A DNA stretch of 64,000 nucleotides from the NCBI GenBank assembly GCA_902363125.1, contig CABIZD010000012.1, positions 1 to 64,000 on the forward strand. The letters are read 5' to 3'. Positions 8,794-17,010 of the stretch are shown one piece after another (the stretch's first letter is position 1; each line of letters begins with the position of its first letter). The DNA is from Coriobacteriaceae bacterium. GTDB lineage: Bacteria; Actinomycetota; Coriobacteriia; Coriobacteriales; Coriobacteriaceae. The position numbers were made by a program, and so were the translations under genes. The notes under the pieces were generated by a model, which was not told the origin of the DNA, did not search any database, and saw only the letters and a list, made by a program, of their open reading frames with translations.

Positions 8794-9909
8794 ATGGCCG
8801 AGCTGACGCCCCGCATGAAGGAGCTCGTCCAGCCCTACTTGACCGGCATCGAGCCCTACGATCCCCACTTTACGCCCACGCGCATCAATCTTTCGGCCAA
8901 CGAGAACACCTATCCCGTGCCGGCCGGCGTGCGCGAGGCGGTTGATGCGGCCTTGGCTGCCGCACCGCTCAACCGCTATCCCGATCCCATGTCCAACGAC
9001 CTGCGCGACGAGCTTGCTGCCTGGCATGGCGTGACGCGCGAGAACATCTGCGTGGGCAACGGCGGCGACGAGCTACTCTATAACTTCCTGCTGGCGTTTG
9101 GCGGCGCGGGGCGGACCCTGCTCAACTGCCCGCCGTGCTTTAGCGAGTATGCGTTCTTTGCGTCGCTGTGCCAGACCGAGGTGCGCGACGTGTGGCGCGA
9201 CCCGGCGACCTTTGAGCTCGACCAGGCGGCGGTGCTTGCGGCGGCTCCCGAGTGCAATCTGGCGATCGTGACCTCGCCCAACAATCCCACGGGTGACGTG
9301 GCGCCGCTCGACTTTGTTGCGGCTCTGTGCGATGCCTGCCCCGGCATGGTCATGGTCGACGAGGCCTACGTGGAGTTTGCCGACGATTCGTTTGGCGCGG
9401 CAACTACGGCGCAAGGCCTTATTGCCGAGCATCCCAACCTGGCGATTCTGCATACACTGTCCAAGGCGTTCGGCGCCGCCGGCACGCGCCTGGGCTATGT
9501 GATCGCGGCGCCCGAGGTCATCGACGTGTTCGCGGCGATTCGCCAGATCTATTCGGTCAACGTGTTGAGCCAGGCGGCGGCGCTTGCCTGCGTGCGTGCC
9601 CGCGATGCGTACGCGCCCGTGGTGGCACAGGTTGCATCCGAGCGCGAGCGCGAGCTGTGCGCCCTACGCGCAATGGCTGCCGAGGGCATGCCCGCGGAGG
9701 CATGGCCGAGCGCGGCGAACTTTGTGCTTGTGCGCACGCCGCATGCCACGCGCGTGCGCGAGCGTCTGCGCGACGAGTATTCGATTTTGGTGCGCGACTT
9801 TAGTTACGCGCCGGGGCTCGCGGACTGTCTGCGCATTACCGTGGGCACCCCGCAGGAAAACGACGAGGTGCTGGCCGCGTTTGCCGCGCTGGTGAAGGAG
9901 GAGATGTAG
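8794..9909 (+). CDS. hisC: Histidinol-phosphate aminotransferase
   Basis: A 371-residue fold-type I PLP enzyme that transfers an amino group from glutamate to imidazole-acetol phosphate. SANENTYPVP, CVGNGGDELL, SPNNPTG and the lysine motif HTLSKAFGAAGTRLGY are all present in the expected order. The frame extends upstream into hisD, but the ATG at 8794 follows GAGGAGG and begins the conserved N-terminus. hisB begins directly after its TAG. Confidence 0.95.
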   Translation: MAELTPRMKELVQPYLTGIEPYDPHFTPTRINLSANENTYPVPAGVREAVDAALAAAPLNRYPDPMSNDLRDELAAWHGVTRENICVGNGGDELLYNFLLAFGGAGRTLLNCPPCFSEYAFFASLCQTEVRDVWRDPATFELDQAAVLAAAPECNLAIVTSPNNPTGDVAPLDFVAALCDACPGMVMVDEAYVEFADDSFGAATTAQGLIAEHPNLAILHTLSKAFGAAGTRLGYVIAAPEVIDVFAAIRQIYSVNVLSQAAALACVRARDAYAPVVAQVASERERELCALRAMAAEGMPAEAWPSAANFVLVRTPHATRVRERLRDEYSILVRDFSYAPGLADCLRITVGTPQENDEVLAAFAALVKEEM

Positions 9910-10497
9910 ATGGACCGCTATGCCGAGGTGACCCGCAAGACGGGGGAGACCGACATTGTCGTAAAGCTCGACCTGGACGGATGCGGCGTGTGTGATATCT
10001 CGACCGGCGTACCGTTTTTCGACCACATGCTCAACGCTTTTGGCCGCCATGGCCTGTTCGATTTGACGGTGCACGCGGTGGGCGACGTCGAGGTCGATGC
10101 GCATCATACCGTCGAGGACACGGGCATTGTGCTGGGCGAGGCGTTTTGCCAGGCGCTGGGCGACAAGGCGGGCGTTACGCGCTTTGCCGACGCGGCGATC
10201 GCCATGGACGAGACGCTTGTGATGGCTGCCGTGGACATTTCGGGCCGCGGGCAGGCCTACTGCGAGCTGCCCGTGCCGACTGAGCGCGTGGGCAGCTTCG
10301 ATACCGAGCTGGCCGTCGAGTTCTTCTACGCCTTTGCGCGCGATGCCAAGCTCACGCTGCACGTGCGCGAGCTGGTGGGCGGCAACTCGCATCACATTAT
10401 CGAGGCCGCCTTTAAGGCCGTGGGCCGCACGATGCGCCGCGCCTGCGAGCTGGACCCCCGCGTGCAGGGCATTCCCAGCACCAAGGGCTCGCTGTAA
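9910..10497 (+). CDS. hisB: Imidazoleglycerol-phosphate dehydratase
   Basis: A 195-residue monofunctional HisB that dehydrates imidazole glycerol phosphate to imidazole-acetol phosphate. The duplicated metal-binding motifs are clear: DHMLNAFGRHG and HHTVEDTG in the first half; a GNSHHIIEAAFKAVGR-type segment in the second. It starts immediately after the hisC stop. There is no fused phosphatase domain, so histidinol phosphatase must come from another gene; the hisJ-like gene at 13759-14670 fits. Confidence 0.96.
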   Translation: MDRYAEVTRKTGETDIVVKLDLDGCGVCDISTGVPFFDHMLNAFGRHGLFDLTVHAVGDVEVDAHHTVEDTGIVLGEAFCQALGDKAGVTRFADAAIAMDETLVMAAVDISGRGQAYCELPVPTERVGSFDTELAVEFFYAFARDAKLTLHVRELVGGNSHHIIEAAFKAVGRTMRRACELDPRVQGIPSTKGSL

Positions 10498-10510
10498 CCG
10501 TCACAAGGGT

Positions 10511-10551
10511 AAAACCACCACGAAGGTGCCTGTCCCCTTTGCGGTGGTTTT
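10511..10551. repeat. Palindromic element between hisB and hisH
   Basis: AAAACCACCACGAAGG (10511-10526) pairs with CCTTTGCGGTGGTTTT (10536-10551), with two mismatches near the loop TGCCTGTCC. It fills the only real gap in the first half of the his operon. The TGTCCC loop resembles other palindromes in the window. It has a terminal TTTT and could weaken transcription or block mRNA decay between hisB and hisH. Confidence 0.7.
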
Positions 10552-10575
10552 GGATGATGAGAAGTGGAGGGTCGC

Positions 10576-11277
10576 GTGGGCGAACCGAAGATCGTGGTGG
10601 TCGACTACCACAAGGGCAACTTGTCGAGCGTTGCGCGCGGGCTTGCGCGCGCCGGTGCCGCCGCCTGCACGTCGGACGATCCGGAGCAGATCCGCCGCGC
10701 CGACGGCCTGGTCATCCCGGGCGTGGGCGCGTTCTACGATGCGATCGCCTTTATGCGCCAGAGCGGCGAGGCGGACGCGGTGCTCGATGCCGTCGCCGCC
10801 GGAACTCCGCTGCTCGGCATCTGCCTGGGCCTTCAGCTATTTTTTGAGCGCGGCAACGAGGGCGTGCCTGCGGACGAGGGCGCGGTCGCCGACGGCAATG
10901 CCTCTGAGCAGACTGGCGGTCCCTGGGTCGATGGCCTGGGCATTATGCGCGGTTCGTGCACGCGCTTGGAGTCGAGCCGCCTTAAGGTGCCGCACGTGGG
11001 CTGGGACCAGGTGCATATGACGCCTGCCGGTGCGGCCGATCCGCTGCTCGCCGGTTTTGCCGAGGGCGCCAACATGTACTTCACCCACAGCTATGCGGTG
11101 GCCGACGACGCCGATACCGCCGATGTGCTGGCACGCACGCACTATACGCGGAGCTTCCCGTGCATCGTGCGCCATGGCAACGTGTGGGGCTGCCAGTTCC
11201 ATCCCGAGAAATCCTCCGCGCTGGGTCAGCGCATCCTTAAGAACTTCGTCAACATCGTCGAGGAGGCCGGCCGATGA
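10576..11277 (+). CDS. hisH: Imidazole glycerol phosphate synthase, glutaminase subunit
   Basis: A 233-residue class I glutamine amidotransferase that supplies ammonia to HisF. The nucleophile Cys is in LLGICLGLQLFF and the His-Glu pair in CQFHPEKSS. Compared with typical HisH (about 205) there is an acidic insert near residue 105. I prefer the GTG at 10576, with GGAGGG four bases upstream; an in-frame GTG at 10564 would put that GGAGGG inside the coding region. It overlaps hisA by four bases (ATGA). Confidence 0.93.
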   Translation: MGEPKIVVVDYHKGNLSSVARGLARAGAAACTSDDPEQIRRADGLVIPGVGAFYDAIAFMRQSGEADAVLDAVAAGTPLLGICLGLQLFFERGNEGVPADEGAVADGNASEQTGGPWVDGLGIMRGSCTRLESSRLKVPHVGWDQVHMTPAGAADPLLAGFAEGANMYFTHSYAVADDADTADVLARTHYTRSFPCIVRHGNVWGCQFHPEKSSALGQRILKNFVNIVEEAGR

Positions 11278-12017
11278 TCCTGTTTCCCGCAATCGATCTG
11301 ATCGGCGGCAAGGTCGTGCGCCTGGAGCGCGGCGACCGCAGCCGCTGCAAGGTATATTCCGACGACCCTGTGGCCGTCGCCCGCTCGTTTGCCGAACAGG
11401 GCGCAGGCTGGGTGCATGTCGTCGACCTGTCCGCTGCCTTTGGCGAGGACGAGGACACATGCGCTGCTAATTCGGTGGCGATTAAGGCCATCTGCGGCGT
11501 CGATGGTCTGTCTGTGGACGTGGGCGGCGGCGTCCGCTCGCTCGCGCGCATCGACGAGTTGGCAGGCTACGGCGCACGCCGCATCGCACTGGGCACCGTG
11601 CTGGTGACCGAGCCGGGTTTCGCCGAGGTGGCGGCCGAAGGCTTTGGCGAGCTGTTGGTGGCTGACATTGCCGCCCGCGACGGCCAGGTCAAGGTGAACG
11701 GCTGGCGTGACGGCGCGGGCGTGGCGCTCGACGATGCCGTGGCGCAGCTTACCGAGCTGGGCTTTAAGCATCTGGTGTATACCGACATCGCGCGCGATGG
11801 CATGCAGACGGGCATCGATGTGGCGGCGTATCGCCATGTTGCCAAGGTCGCGGGCTTTCCCGTCGTGGCTTCGGGCGGTATCTCGACGCTCGACGACATC
11901 CGCGCGCTGGCCGCGGTGGGCGAGGTCGCGATTGAAGGCGCCATTACCGGCCGTGCGCTCTACGAAGGCAACTTTACGCTGGCCCAGGCGCTGGCCGCCG
12001 CCCGAGGGGAGGAGTAG
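11274..12017 (+). CDS. hisA: ProFAR isomerase
   Basis: A 247-residue TIM barrel that converts ProFAR to PRFAR by Amadori rearrangement. The catalytic Asp near the N-terminus (FPAIDLIGGKVVRLERGD) and the second Asp in VYTDIARDGMQTG are both present, as are the phosphate-binding Gly-rich segments (DVGGGVRS, ASGGIST). In actinobacteria a related enzyme, PriA, also serves tryptophan synthesis; I cannot decide that here. It overlaps the hisH stop by four bases and sits three bases before hisF. Confidence 0.95.
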   Translation: MILFPAIDLIGGKVVRLERGDRSRCKVYSDDPVAVARSFAEQGAGWVHVVDLSAAFGEDEDTCAANSVAIKAICGVDGLSVDVGGGVRSLARIDELAGYGARRIALGTVLVTEPGFAEVAAEGFGELLVADIAARDGQVKVNGWRDGAGVALDDAVAQLTELGFKHLVYTDIARDGMQTGIDVAAYRHVAKVAGFPVVASGGISTLDDIRALAAVGEVAIEGAITGRALYEGNFTLAQALAAARGEE

Positions 12018-12020
12018 CCC

Positions 12021-12803
12021 ATGCTTACCAAACGCGTAATTCCCTGCCTAGACGTCAAGGACGGCCGCGTGGTCAAGGGCGTCAACTTTGTGAGCCTGCG
12101 CGATGCGGGCGACCCGGTGGAGCTGGCCCGCGCCTACGACCGCGAGGGTGCGGACGAGGTCGTCTTCCTGGACATTACCGCCACGAGCGACAACCGTGTG
12201 ACGACCATCGAGATGGCGGCGCATGCGGCCGAGGAGCTCGCTATTCCCTATACCGTGGGCGGCGGCTTTCGCGACCTGGCGGGCATGCGCACCATGGTTG
12301 CAGCCGGTGCTGACAAGGTGTCGCTCAACTCTGCCGCCGTGTGCGACCCGTCGCTGATTAGCCAGGCTGCCGCGGCTTTTGGCAGTCAGGCCGTGGTCGT
12401 GGCGATCGATGCCAAGCGCGTCGGTTTGCCCGGAGAGCCGGGTGCCGACAAGTGGGAAGTCTTTACCGCAGGAGGCCGCAACGCCACGGGCATCGACGCG
12501 GTGGCGTGGGCCGAGGAAGCGGCTCGTCGCGGCGCCGGCGAGATCTTGCTGACCAGTATGGACCGCGACGGCACCAAGGCCGGATTTGACCTGGCGCTCA
12601 CCCGCGCCGTGGCGCGCGCGGTGCCGATTCCGGTGATCGCGAGCGGCGGTGTGGGCACGCTCGAGCATTTTGCCGAGGGCGTGATCGAGGGCGAGGCCGA
12701 TGCCGTGCTAGCAGCGAGCGTCTTTCACTTTGGAACCTTCAGCATTCGCCAGGTGAAGGAGTATATGGCGTCGCAGGGCATCCCTGTCAGGCTGGACTTT
12801 TAG
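12021..12803 (+). CDS. hisF: Imidazole glycerol phosphate synthase, cyclase subunit
   Basis: A 260-residue TIM barrel that uses ammonia from HisH to form imidazole glycerol phosphate and [20 protein letters not shown] carries the first catalytic Asp and VVVAIDAKR the second; the phosphate sites GGGFRD and SGGVGT are intact. AICAR is consumed by PurH, encoded at 30984-32591. It follows hisA by three bases with GGGGAGGAG as ribosome binding site. Confidence 0.96.
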   Translation: MLTKRVIPCLDVKDGRVVKGVNFVSLRDAGDPVELARAYDREGADEVVFLDITATSDNRVTTIEMAAHAAEELAIPYTVGGGFRDLAGMRTMVAAGADKVSLNSAAVCDPSLISQAAAAFGSQAVVVAIDAKRVGLPGEPGADKWEVFTAGGRNATGIDAVAWAEEAARRGAGEILLTSMDRDGTKAGFDLALTRAVARAVPIPVIASGGVGTLEHFAEGVIEGEADAVLAASVFHFGTFSIRQVKEYMASQGIPVRLDF

Positions 12804-12815
12804 CGCTGCGGCTTG

Positions 12816-12903
12816 CCCAGGCACCCGACCTTCCGGCTCCAACCCTCCTCGCGTACTTAAGTACGCGTCGTCGGGCTTGTCGCTCGGAATCTCGGGCACC
12901 TGG
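12816..12903. repeat. 88-base imperfect palindrome between hisF and hisI
   Basis: A long inverted repeat centred on the perfect 16-bp palindrome GCGTACTTAAGTACGC (12851-12866). The outer arms (CCCAGGCACCCGACC... and ...GGGCACCTGG) also pair, with mismatches. Almost the whole 142-base gap between hisF and hisI is this element. As RNA it would form a tall hairpin. The structure suggests an inserted mobile palindrome or an mRNA stability element. Confidence 0.75.
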
Positions 12904-12945
12904 ACAACCCTCGCCGACCTGCGAAGTTTGAATTTGGGAAGAGAA

Positions 12946-13275
12946 ATGGAAGAGATAACCGATCCTTCAAAGCTTACATACGACGCCAAGGGGCTGATTC
13001 CTTGTGTTGTTCAGCAGTATGACACCGGCGAGGTGCTTATGGTTGCCTGGATGAATGAGGAATCGGTGGGGCTGACGCTCAAGACCGGCACCACGTGGTT
13101 TTGGAGCCGCAGTCGCCAGGAGCTCTGGAACAAGGGCGCGACGAGCGGCAATATGCAAGCGGTCAAGGAGCTCTGGGCCGACTGCGATAGCGATACGCTG
13201 CTGGTCAAGGTCGACTCGCCGGGCCCGGCCTGCCATACCGGCAACCGTACCTGCTTCTTCAAGAAACTCGCGTAG
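12946..13275 (+). CDS. hisI: Phosphoribosyl-AMP cyclohydrolase
   Basis: A 109-residue enzyme that opens the adenine ring of phosphoribosyl-AMP, the third step. The metal-binding region is typical: [16 protein letters not shown], then [27 protein letters not shown] with the zinc cysteines. It is monofunctional; HisE is separate. I chose the ATG at 12946 because the 23 extra upstream codons run back into the palindrome and lack any conserved N-terminus. Confidence 0.95.
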   Translation: MEEITDPSKLTYDAKGLIPCVVQQYDTGEVLMVAWMNEESVGLTLKTGTTWFWSRSRQELWNKGATSGNMQAVKELWADCDSDTLLVKVDSPGPACHTGNRTCFFKKLA

Positions 13276-13320
13276 GGCGGGCGCTCGATTAGACGCTCGG
13301 CCACCAGAAAGGATTGAACC

Positions 13321-13638
13321 ATGGGTGTGCGCACCGCAAACGTTCAGGATGGAAATATCGGTGAGACGCTGACGGGGCTCGCCGAGGTGATTCACGGTCG
13401 TCGTGATGCATCGCCGCAGGAGAGCTATACCGCGCGTCTGCTGACCGACGTCGAGGACGAGCTGCTCAAGAAGCTTGCCGAGGAGTCGAGCGAAGTGATC
13501 ATGGCCTGCAAGGATAACGATCACGATCACATCCGCTACGAGGCCGGCGACCTGGTCTACCACCTGCTCGTGACGCTCGAGCGCTACGGTATCACCCTCG
13601 ACGAGCTAGCCGGCGAACTCAACGCCCGCCGCCACTAG
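13321..13638 (+). CDS. hisE: Phosphoribosyl-ATP diphosphatase
   Basis: A 105-residue MazG-fold enzyme that removes pyrophosphate from phosphoribosyl-ATP, the second step. KLAEESSEVIMACK and the YEAGDLVYHLLV segment carry the metal-binding Glu/Asp residues. It is the last gene of the his operon, 45 bases after hisI. A palindromic element, not a classic terminator, fills the gap before the convergent hisJ. Confidence 0.94.
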   Translation: MGVRTANVQDGNIGETLTGLAEVIHGRRDASPQESYTARLLTDVEDELLKKLAEESSEVIMACKDNDHDHIRYEAGDLVYHLLVTLERYGITLDELAGELNARRH

Positions 13639-13677
13639 TCGTTTGGGACAGTCTTTGTTGGTGTAACGGGGTCATGG

Positions 13678-13746
13678 AAGTTGCGGTGAAATAGGGACTG
13701 TTTAAGCGCTTCATCAGGCAAAACAATCCCTATTCCACCGCAACTT
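13678..13746. repeat. Palindrome of the AGTTGCGGTG family, copy 1
   Basis: AAGTTGCGGTGAAATAGGGA (13678-13697) pairs with its partner at 13727-13746 over 20 bases with one mismatch, around a 29-base loop. A second copy with the same arms lies at 20416-20482. It sits between the convergent hisE and hisJ genes and may also act as a bidirectional transcript end. Confidence 0.75.
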
Positions 13747-13758
13747 ATGAAGGGATGG

Positions 13759-14670
13759 CTAGTCGAGGGGTGTGGGTTCCCATTCGCCGGTGGGGTGGGG
13801 GATGTCGGAGGTTCGGTAGCCGCAGTCGTAGGCGTGGGCTTGTGCCTCGCGGATATTCCAGCAGATGTCGCAGGCGCGGTGCGCGTCCGAGCCAAAGGTG
13901 ATGGGTACCTCGGCGTGGGCGAAGCAGCGCAACAGCCCCGTCGAGGGGTAATAGTCGTCGAGGCCCTTGCGCGGTGCGGCGGTCGAGACCTCAACGCGAC
14001 GACCCGTATCGTGGGCGCATTCGGCCATCTGCTGCCAAAACGGCGCGGGGTCAAAGTCGGGCGCAAAGCCTTCCTTCGAAAAGCGCATGACCAGGTCGGG
14101 GTGAGCCATCACATCAAAGTTGAGCGGGCTCTCGCAGGCGCGACACCAGTCATCGACATAGCGTTCCCATACACCGCGCACGCCCAAGTTTTCCCAAACA
14201 TGCAGGTTAGTGTCGTCGTCGATCCAACCGCAAGGGGAATCGGGCGTATCGGGGCGAGCGACGTTTTCCGTTCCCGCCGTACTCGCGGCGCCGGCCATGA
14301 TATCGCCTGGGTTGCCAATCCAATGCACACTGCCCAGGCGTACGACGGCGCCCTGGGACCAGCGCTCAACCAAAGGCTCGCAGCCTTCGTACCAATCGCA
14401 CTCAAAGCCATAGATAAGCTCGAGCTCCGGTGCGATCTGCGCGGCGAGCTTGCGGGCGTCCTCAAATGCCAGGCGATGTTCCGGCAGGTCGCCCTCGACA
14501 ACCTGCACTTCGCAGTTGGCGTCCATGCTGGCGGGCAGGGTGAGATGGTCGGTCGAGACCATGACGCGGCACCCGGCCGCAGCAGCGGCGCGAACGTTGT
14601 CCTCAAACGAGGCGTGCCCGTCCGAGAACGAGGTGTGGGTATGGCAATCGATCAGCGGGCATGCGGGCAT
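13759..14670 (-). CDS. hisJ: PHP-type histidinol-phosphatase
   Basis: A 303-residue PHP-domain phosphoesterase. Metal ligands are visible: CHTHTSFSDGH at the N-terminus, STDHL near 40, an E in YGFECDWY, GSVHWIG near 115, AHPDL near 190, and FGSDAHR near 260. This is the HisJ/HisK pattern, and the gene abuts an otherwise complete his operon lacking a histidinol phosphatase, so the assignment is strong although the gene is convergent. AAGGAG lies 5 bases before the ATG. Other PHP phosphatases share the fold, but the context favours HisJ. Confidence 0.88.
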   Translation of the reverse strand: MPACPLIDCHTHTSFSDGHASFEDNVRAAAAAGCRVMVSTDHLTLPASMDANCEVQVVEGDLPEHRLAFEDARKLAAQIAPELELIYGFECDWYEGCEPLVERWSQGAVVRLGSVHWIGNPGDIMAGAASTAGTENVARPDTPDSPCGWIDDDTNLHVWENLGVRGVWERYVDDWCRACESPLNFDVMAHPDLVMRFSKEGFAPDFDPAPFWQQMAECAHDTGRRVEVSTAAPRKGLDDYYPSTGLLRCFAHAEVPITFGSDAHRACDICWNIREAQAHAYDCGYRTSDIPHPTGEWEPTPLD

Positions 14671-14987
14671 GGCGACTCCTTTGCATTTGGCGAATCCGCT
14701 CCATTGTAATGGCGCGGCCCCCGATGCGACGAGCGCACCGGGGGCCGAAATCGACTGGAAGGGGTGCGCGGTGCGGCTCTACTCCAATACATGTACATCA
14801 GCCTTCAAAAGCTGCAAATAATGACATGTTTGGAGGCTGATGTACATGTTTGGCTGGGGCGGTGGGGTGTCGGTTTCTTGTCGACAAGGAAAATCGCGCT
14901 CATCACGCGCCGTCACACTCGCGCAGCCCGCGATGTGCTAGCGTTTGGGTGAACAAAACGAGCCCGCGCGGAAAGGACCCGGACCGT
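14671..14987. other. Gene-free stretch before the LarC2 gene
   Basis: This 317-base gap between divergent genes holds one strong palindrome (14789-14849). Two short frames cross the palindrome without ribosome binding sites. Promoters for hisJ and the LarC2 gene must lie here, but I could not pick convincing ones. Confidence 0.5.
14789..14849. repeat. Palindrome with 16-bp perfect arms
   Basis: ACATGTACATCAGCCT (14789-14804) and AGGCTGATGTACATGT (14834-14849) are exact inverted repeats around a 29-base loop. The arms contain the smaller palindrome ACATGT. It is AT-richer than its surroundings and lies between divergent genes, so it could be an operator, but its form matches the other dispersed palindromes here. 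Confidence 0.75.
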
Positions 14988-15473
14988 ATGCAATGCGATA
15001 GCAAATCCCCGCTGTCTCGCGAGACCGATGCGCCCGAAACCATCGTCAAGCTGGAATGCGATATCGACGACGCGTCGCCCGAGGTGCTCGCCTACGCCGC
15101 CGACCGCCTGCGCGATGAGGGTGCCCGTGAGGTGCACTGGCTACCCCTCTATTGCAAAAAGGGCCGTCCCGGCTGGCAGCTGCAGGTGATTTGCTCGCAT
15201 GAGGATATCGAGCGCCTGCAGACGATTATCTTTCTGGAAACCACGACCAACGGCATCCGGCGCCAAGTCATGGAGCGCGTCTGTCTGCCGCGGCGCTTTG
15301 AGCAAGTGGCAACGCCTTGGGGCGAGGTGCCCGTTAAGGTGGCGACTCTGCCCGACGGTAGCGAGCGCGCGGCGCCCGAGTACGAGGACTGCGCCCGTCT
15401 TGCCCGCGAACATGGCGTGCCGCTCCAACGCGTGATGCAGGCGGCTCAGAGCGCGGCGCTGCGATTCGAGTAA
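14988..15473 (+). CDS. Stand-alone LarC C-terminal (LarC2) domain
   Basis: A 161-residue protein matching only the C-terminal part of LarC, the CTP-dependent nickel cyclometallase that completes the pincer cofactor of lactate racemase. Visible motifs are ECDIDDASPEVLAY, LPLYCKKGRPGWQL, ETTTNGIRR, TPWGEVPVKVA and PEYEDCARLAREHGVPL. Typical LarC is about 400 residues and in lactobacilli is made by frameshifting between LarC1 and LarC2. Here there is no LarC1 upstream, and no larA, larB or larE in the window. I take ATG 14988 as start, after GAAAGGA; the upstream extension is low-quality sequence. It may work with a LarC1 elsewhere, or be a free CTP/metal-binding protein. Confidence 0.85.
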   Translation: MQCDSKSPLSRETDAPETIVKLECDIDDASPEVLAYAADRLRDEGAREVHWLPLYCKKGRPGWQLQVICSHEDIERLQTIIFLETTTNGIRRQVMERVCLPRRFEQVATPWGEVPVKVATLPDGSERAAPEYEDCARLAREHGVPLQRVMQAAQSAALRFE

Positions 15474-15527
15474 CACGGGCGACGACGCGCCGCACCCACC
15501 CCATCAACCTCACCGAAAGGAACCTTC

Positions 15528-16076
15528 ATGAAATACCTCATCGCTTCCGATATCCACGGCTCGGCATACTGGGCCGAGCGCTTGGTCACCGCCATCGAGC
15601 GCGAAGACCCCGACCGCATCCTACTGCTGGGCGACCTGCTCTACCACGGCCCACGCAACGACCTGCCGCGCGACTACGCCCCTAAACGCGTGATTCCGCT
15701 GCTCAACGCCCTGGCCGACCGCATCATCGCGGTGCGCGGCAACTGCGACGCCGAGGTCGACCAGATGGTGCTCGACTTCCCCGTCACGGCCGACTACGCC
15801 ACGCTGTTTGACGAAACCGGCCGCGAGCTGTTCCTGACGCACGGCCACGTCTTTGGCGCCGGCATGCACAACAGCGTCGACCACGCGCCCGCGCTGCCCG
15901 AGGGCTCCGCGCTCGTCTACGGCCACACGCACATCAAGGTCAACGAAGCGAGCGTGACTCACCCGGGTCTGTGGCTCTTCAACCCCGGCAGCGTGAGCAT
16001 TCCCAAAGACGGCACGCACAGCTACGGTATCTACGAGGGCGGCGCGTTCCGCCATGTGATCCTTGAGGAGGAATAA
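15528..16076 (+). CDS. YfcE-type metallophosphodiesterase
   Basis: A 182-residue calcineurin-like phosphoesterase of the YfcE/MJ0936 type. The metal-binding motifs are in order: SDIHGS near residue 8, GDLLYHGPRN near 35, GNCD near 75, THGH near 103, YGHTH near 128. Family members hydrolyse phosphodiesters with Mn. The physiological substrate is unknown. mazG follows two bases after the stop and its ribosome binding site lies in the end of this gene, so the pair forms an operon. Confidence 0.88.
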   Translation: MKYLIASDIHGSAYWAERLVTAIEREDPDRILLLGDLLYHGPRNDLPRDYAPKRVIPLLNALADRIIAVRGNCDAEVDQMVLDFPVTADYATLFDETGRELFLTHGHVFGAGMHNSVDHAPALPEGSALVYGHTHIKVNEASVTHPGLWLFNPGSVSIPKDGTHSYGIYEGGAFRHVILEEE

Positions 16077-16078
16077 TC

Positions 16079-16939
16079 ATGCCCGAGCATATGGCTCAGC
16101 AAAATGCCGAGGGTTCGCGCGACCTGTCGACGCTGGTCGATGCGTCGGCCGAGTTACAGCATCTGGTACAGACTATCTGGCGCCTGCGTCAGCCCGACGG
16201 CTGCCCGTGGGACCGCGAGCAGACGCACCGCAGCATTGGCAAGAACATGATCGAGGAGGCCTACGAGGCGCTCGACTGCATCGAGGCGGATGACGCGGCT
16301 CATCTTCGCGAGGAGCTGGGCGATGTGCTCATGCAAGTCGTGCTGCATGCACAGATTGCGGCGGATACCGGTGAGTTTACACTGGCCGACGTGGCGCGAG
16401 ATATCGACGCCAAGCTCATTCGCCGCCATCCGCACGTGTTTGGCGATGCGGATGCCGGCAGCTCCGACGAGGTGCTTAAGATCTGGGACGAGGTCAAGCT
16501 TGCCGAGAAGGCCGCCAAGGACCAGGCCGTGGCGACGGGCGAGGCCGCGCCCGAGGGCTTGCTCGACGGTGTGCCCACGCACCTGCCGGCGCTGATGCAG
16601 GCGCAGAAGGTGTCGCGCAAGGCGGCTGCCGTGGGCTTTGAGTGGGATACGGTCCAGGACGTGTGGGACGAGGTCGCCGAGGAACGTGCTGAGTTTGAGG
16701 CCGAGGTCCCCGGAACGCCCGAGCGCGAGATGGAGTTTGGCGACCTGCTCTTTGCCCTAGTTAACGTCGCGCGCAAAGAGGGCATCGACGCCGAGAGCGC
16801 TCTCCGTGCCAGCACGGCAAAGTTCCGCCGCCGTTGGGCCGCGATGGAGCAGATGGCGGCCAACGCCCATGTGGATCTGGCTGAGCTTTCGACCCACGGT
16901 CTCAACGACCTGTGGGATGCCGCAAAGGCAGAGGAGTAA
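16079..16939 (+). CDS. mazG: Nucleoside triphosphate pyrophosphohydrolase MazG
   Basis: A 286-residue two-domain MazG that hydrolyses NTPs to NMP and pyrophosphate. The N-terminal domain has CPWDREQTHRS, the EEAYEALDCIE metal site and EELGDVLMQVVLHAQIA. The C-terminal domain repeats the pattern (REMEFGDLLFALVNVARKEG). Such proteins cleanse the pool of non-canonical nucleotides. ATG 16079 follows GAGGAGG; an internal ATG at 16091 is possible but further from it. A strong terminator follows. Confidence 0.94.
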   Translation: MPEHMAQQNAEGSRDLSTLVDASAELQHLVQTIWRLRQPDGCPWDREQTHRSIGKNMIEEAYEALDCIEADDAAHLREELGDVLMQVVLHAQIAADTGEFTLADVARDIDAKLIRRHPHVFGDADAGSSDEVLKIWDEVKLAEKAAKDQAVATGEAAPEGLLDGVPTHLPALMQAQKVSRKAAAVGFEWDTVQDVWDEVAEERAEFEAEVPGTPEREMEFGDLLFALVNVARKEGIDAESALRASTAKFRRRWAAMEQMAANAHVDLAELSTHGLNDLWDAAKAEE

Positions 16940-16943
16940 GACT

Positions 16944-16989
16944 GCGGGAACGACGGGCTGACACGCCTCATCGTTCCCGCTAAATTTTT
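16944..16989 (+). terminator. Terminator after mazG
   Basis: GCGGGAACGA (16944-16953) pairs perfectly with TCGTTCCCGC (16971-16980) around a 17-base loop, followed by TAAATTTTT. It separates the yfcE-like/mazG operon from eno. Confidence 0.85.
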
Positions 16990-17010
16990 CGAAAAACAAG
17001 TGTATCCCTC

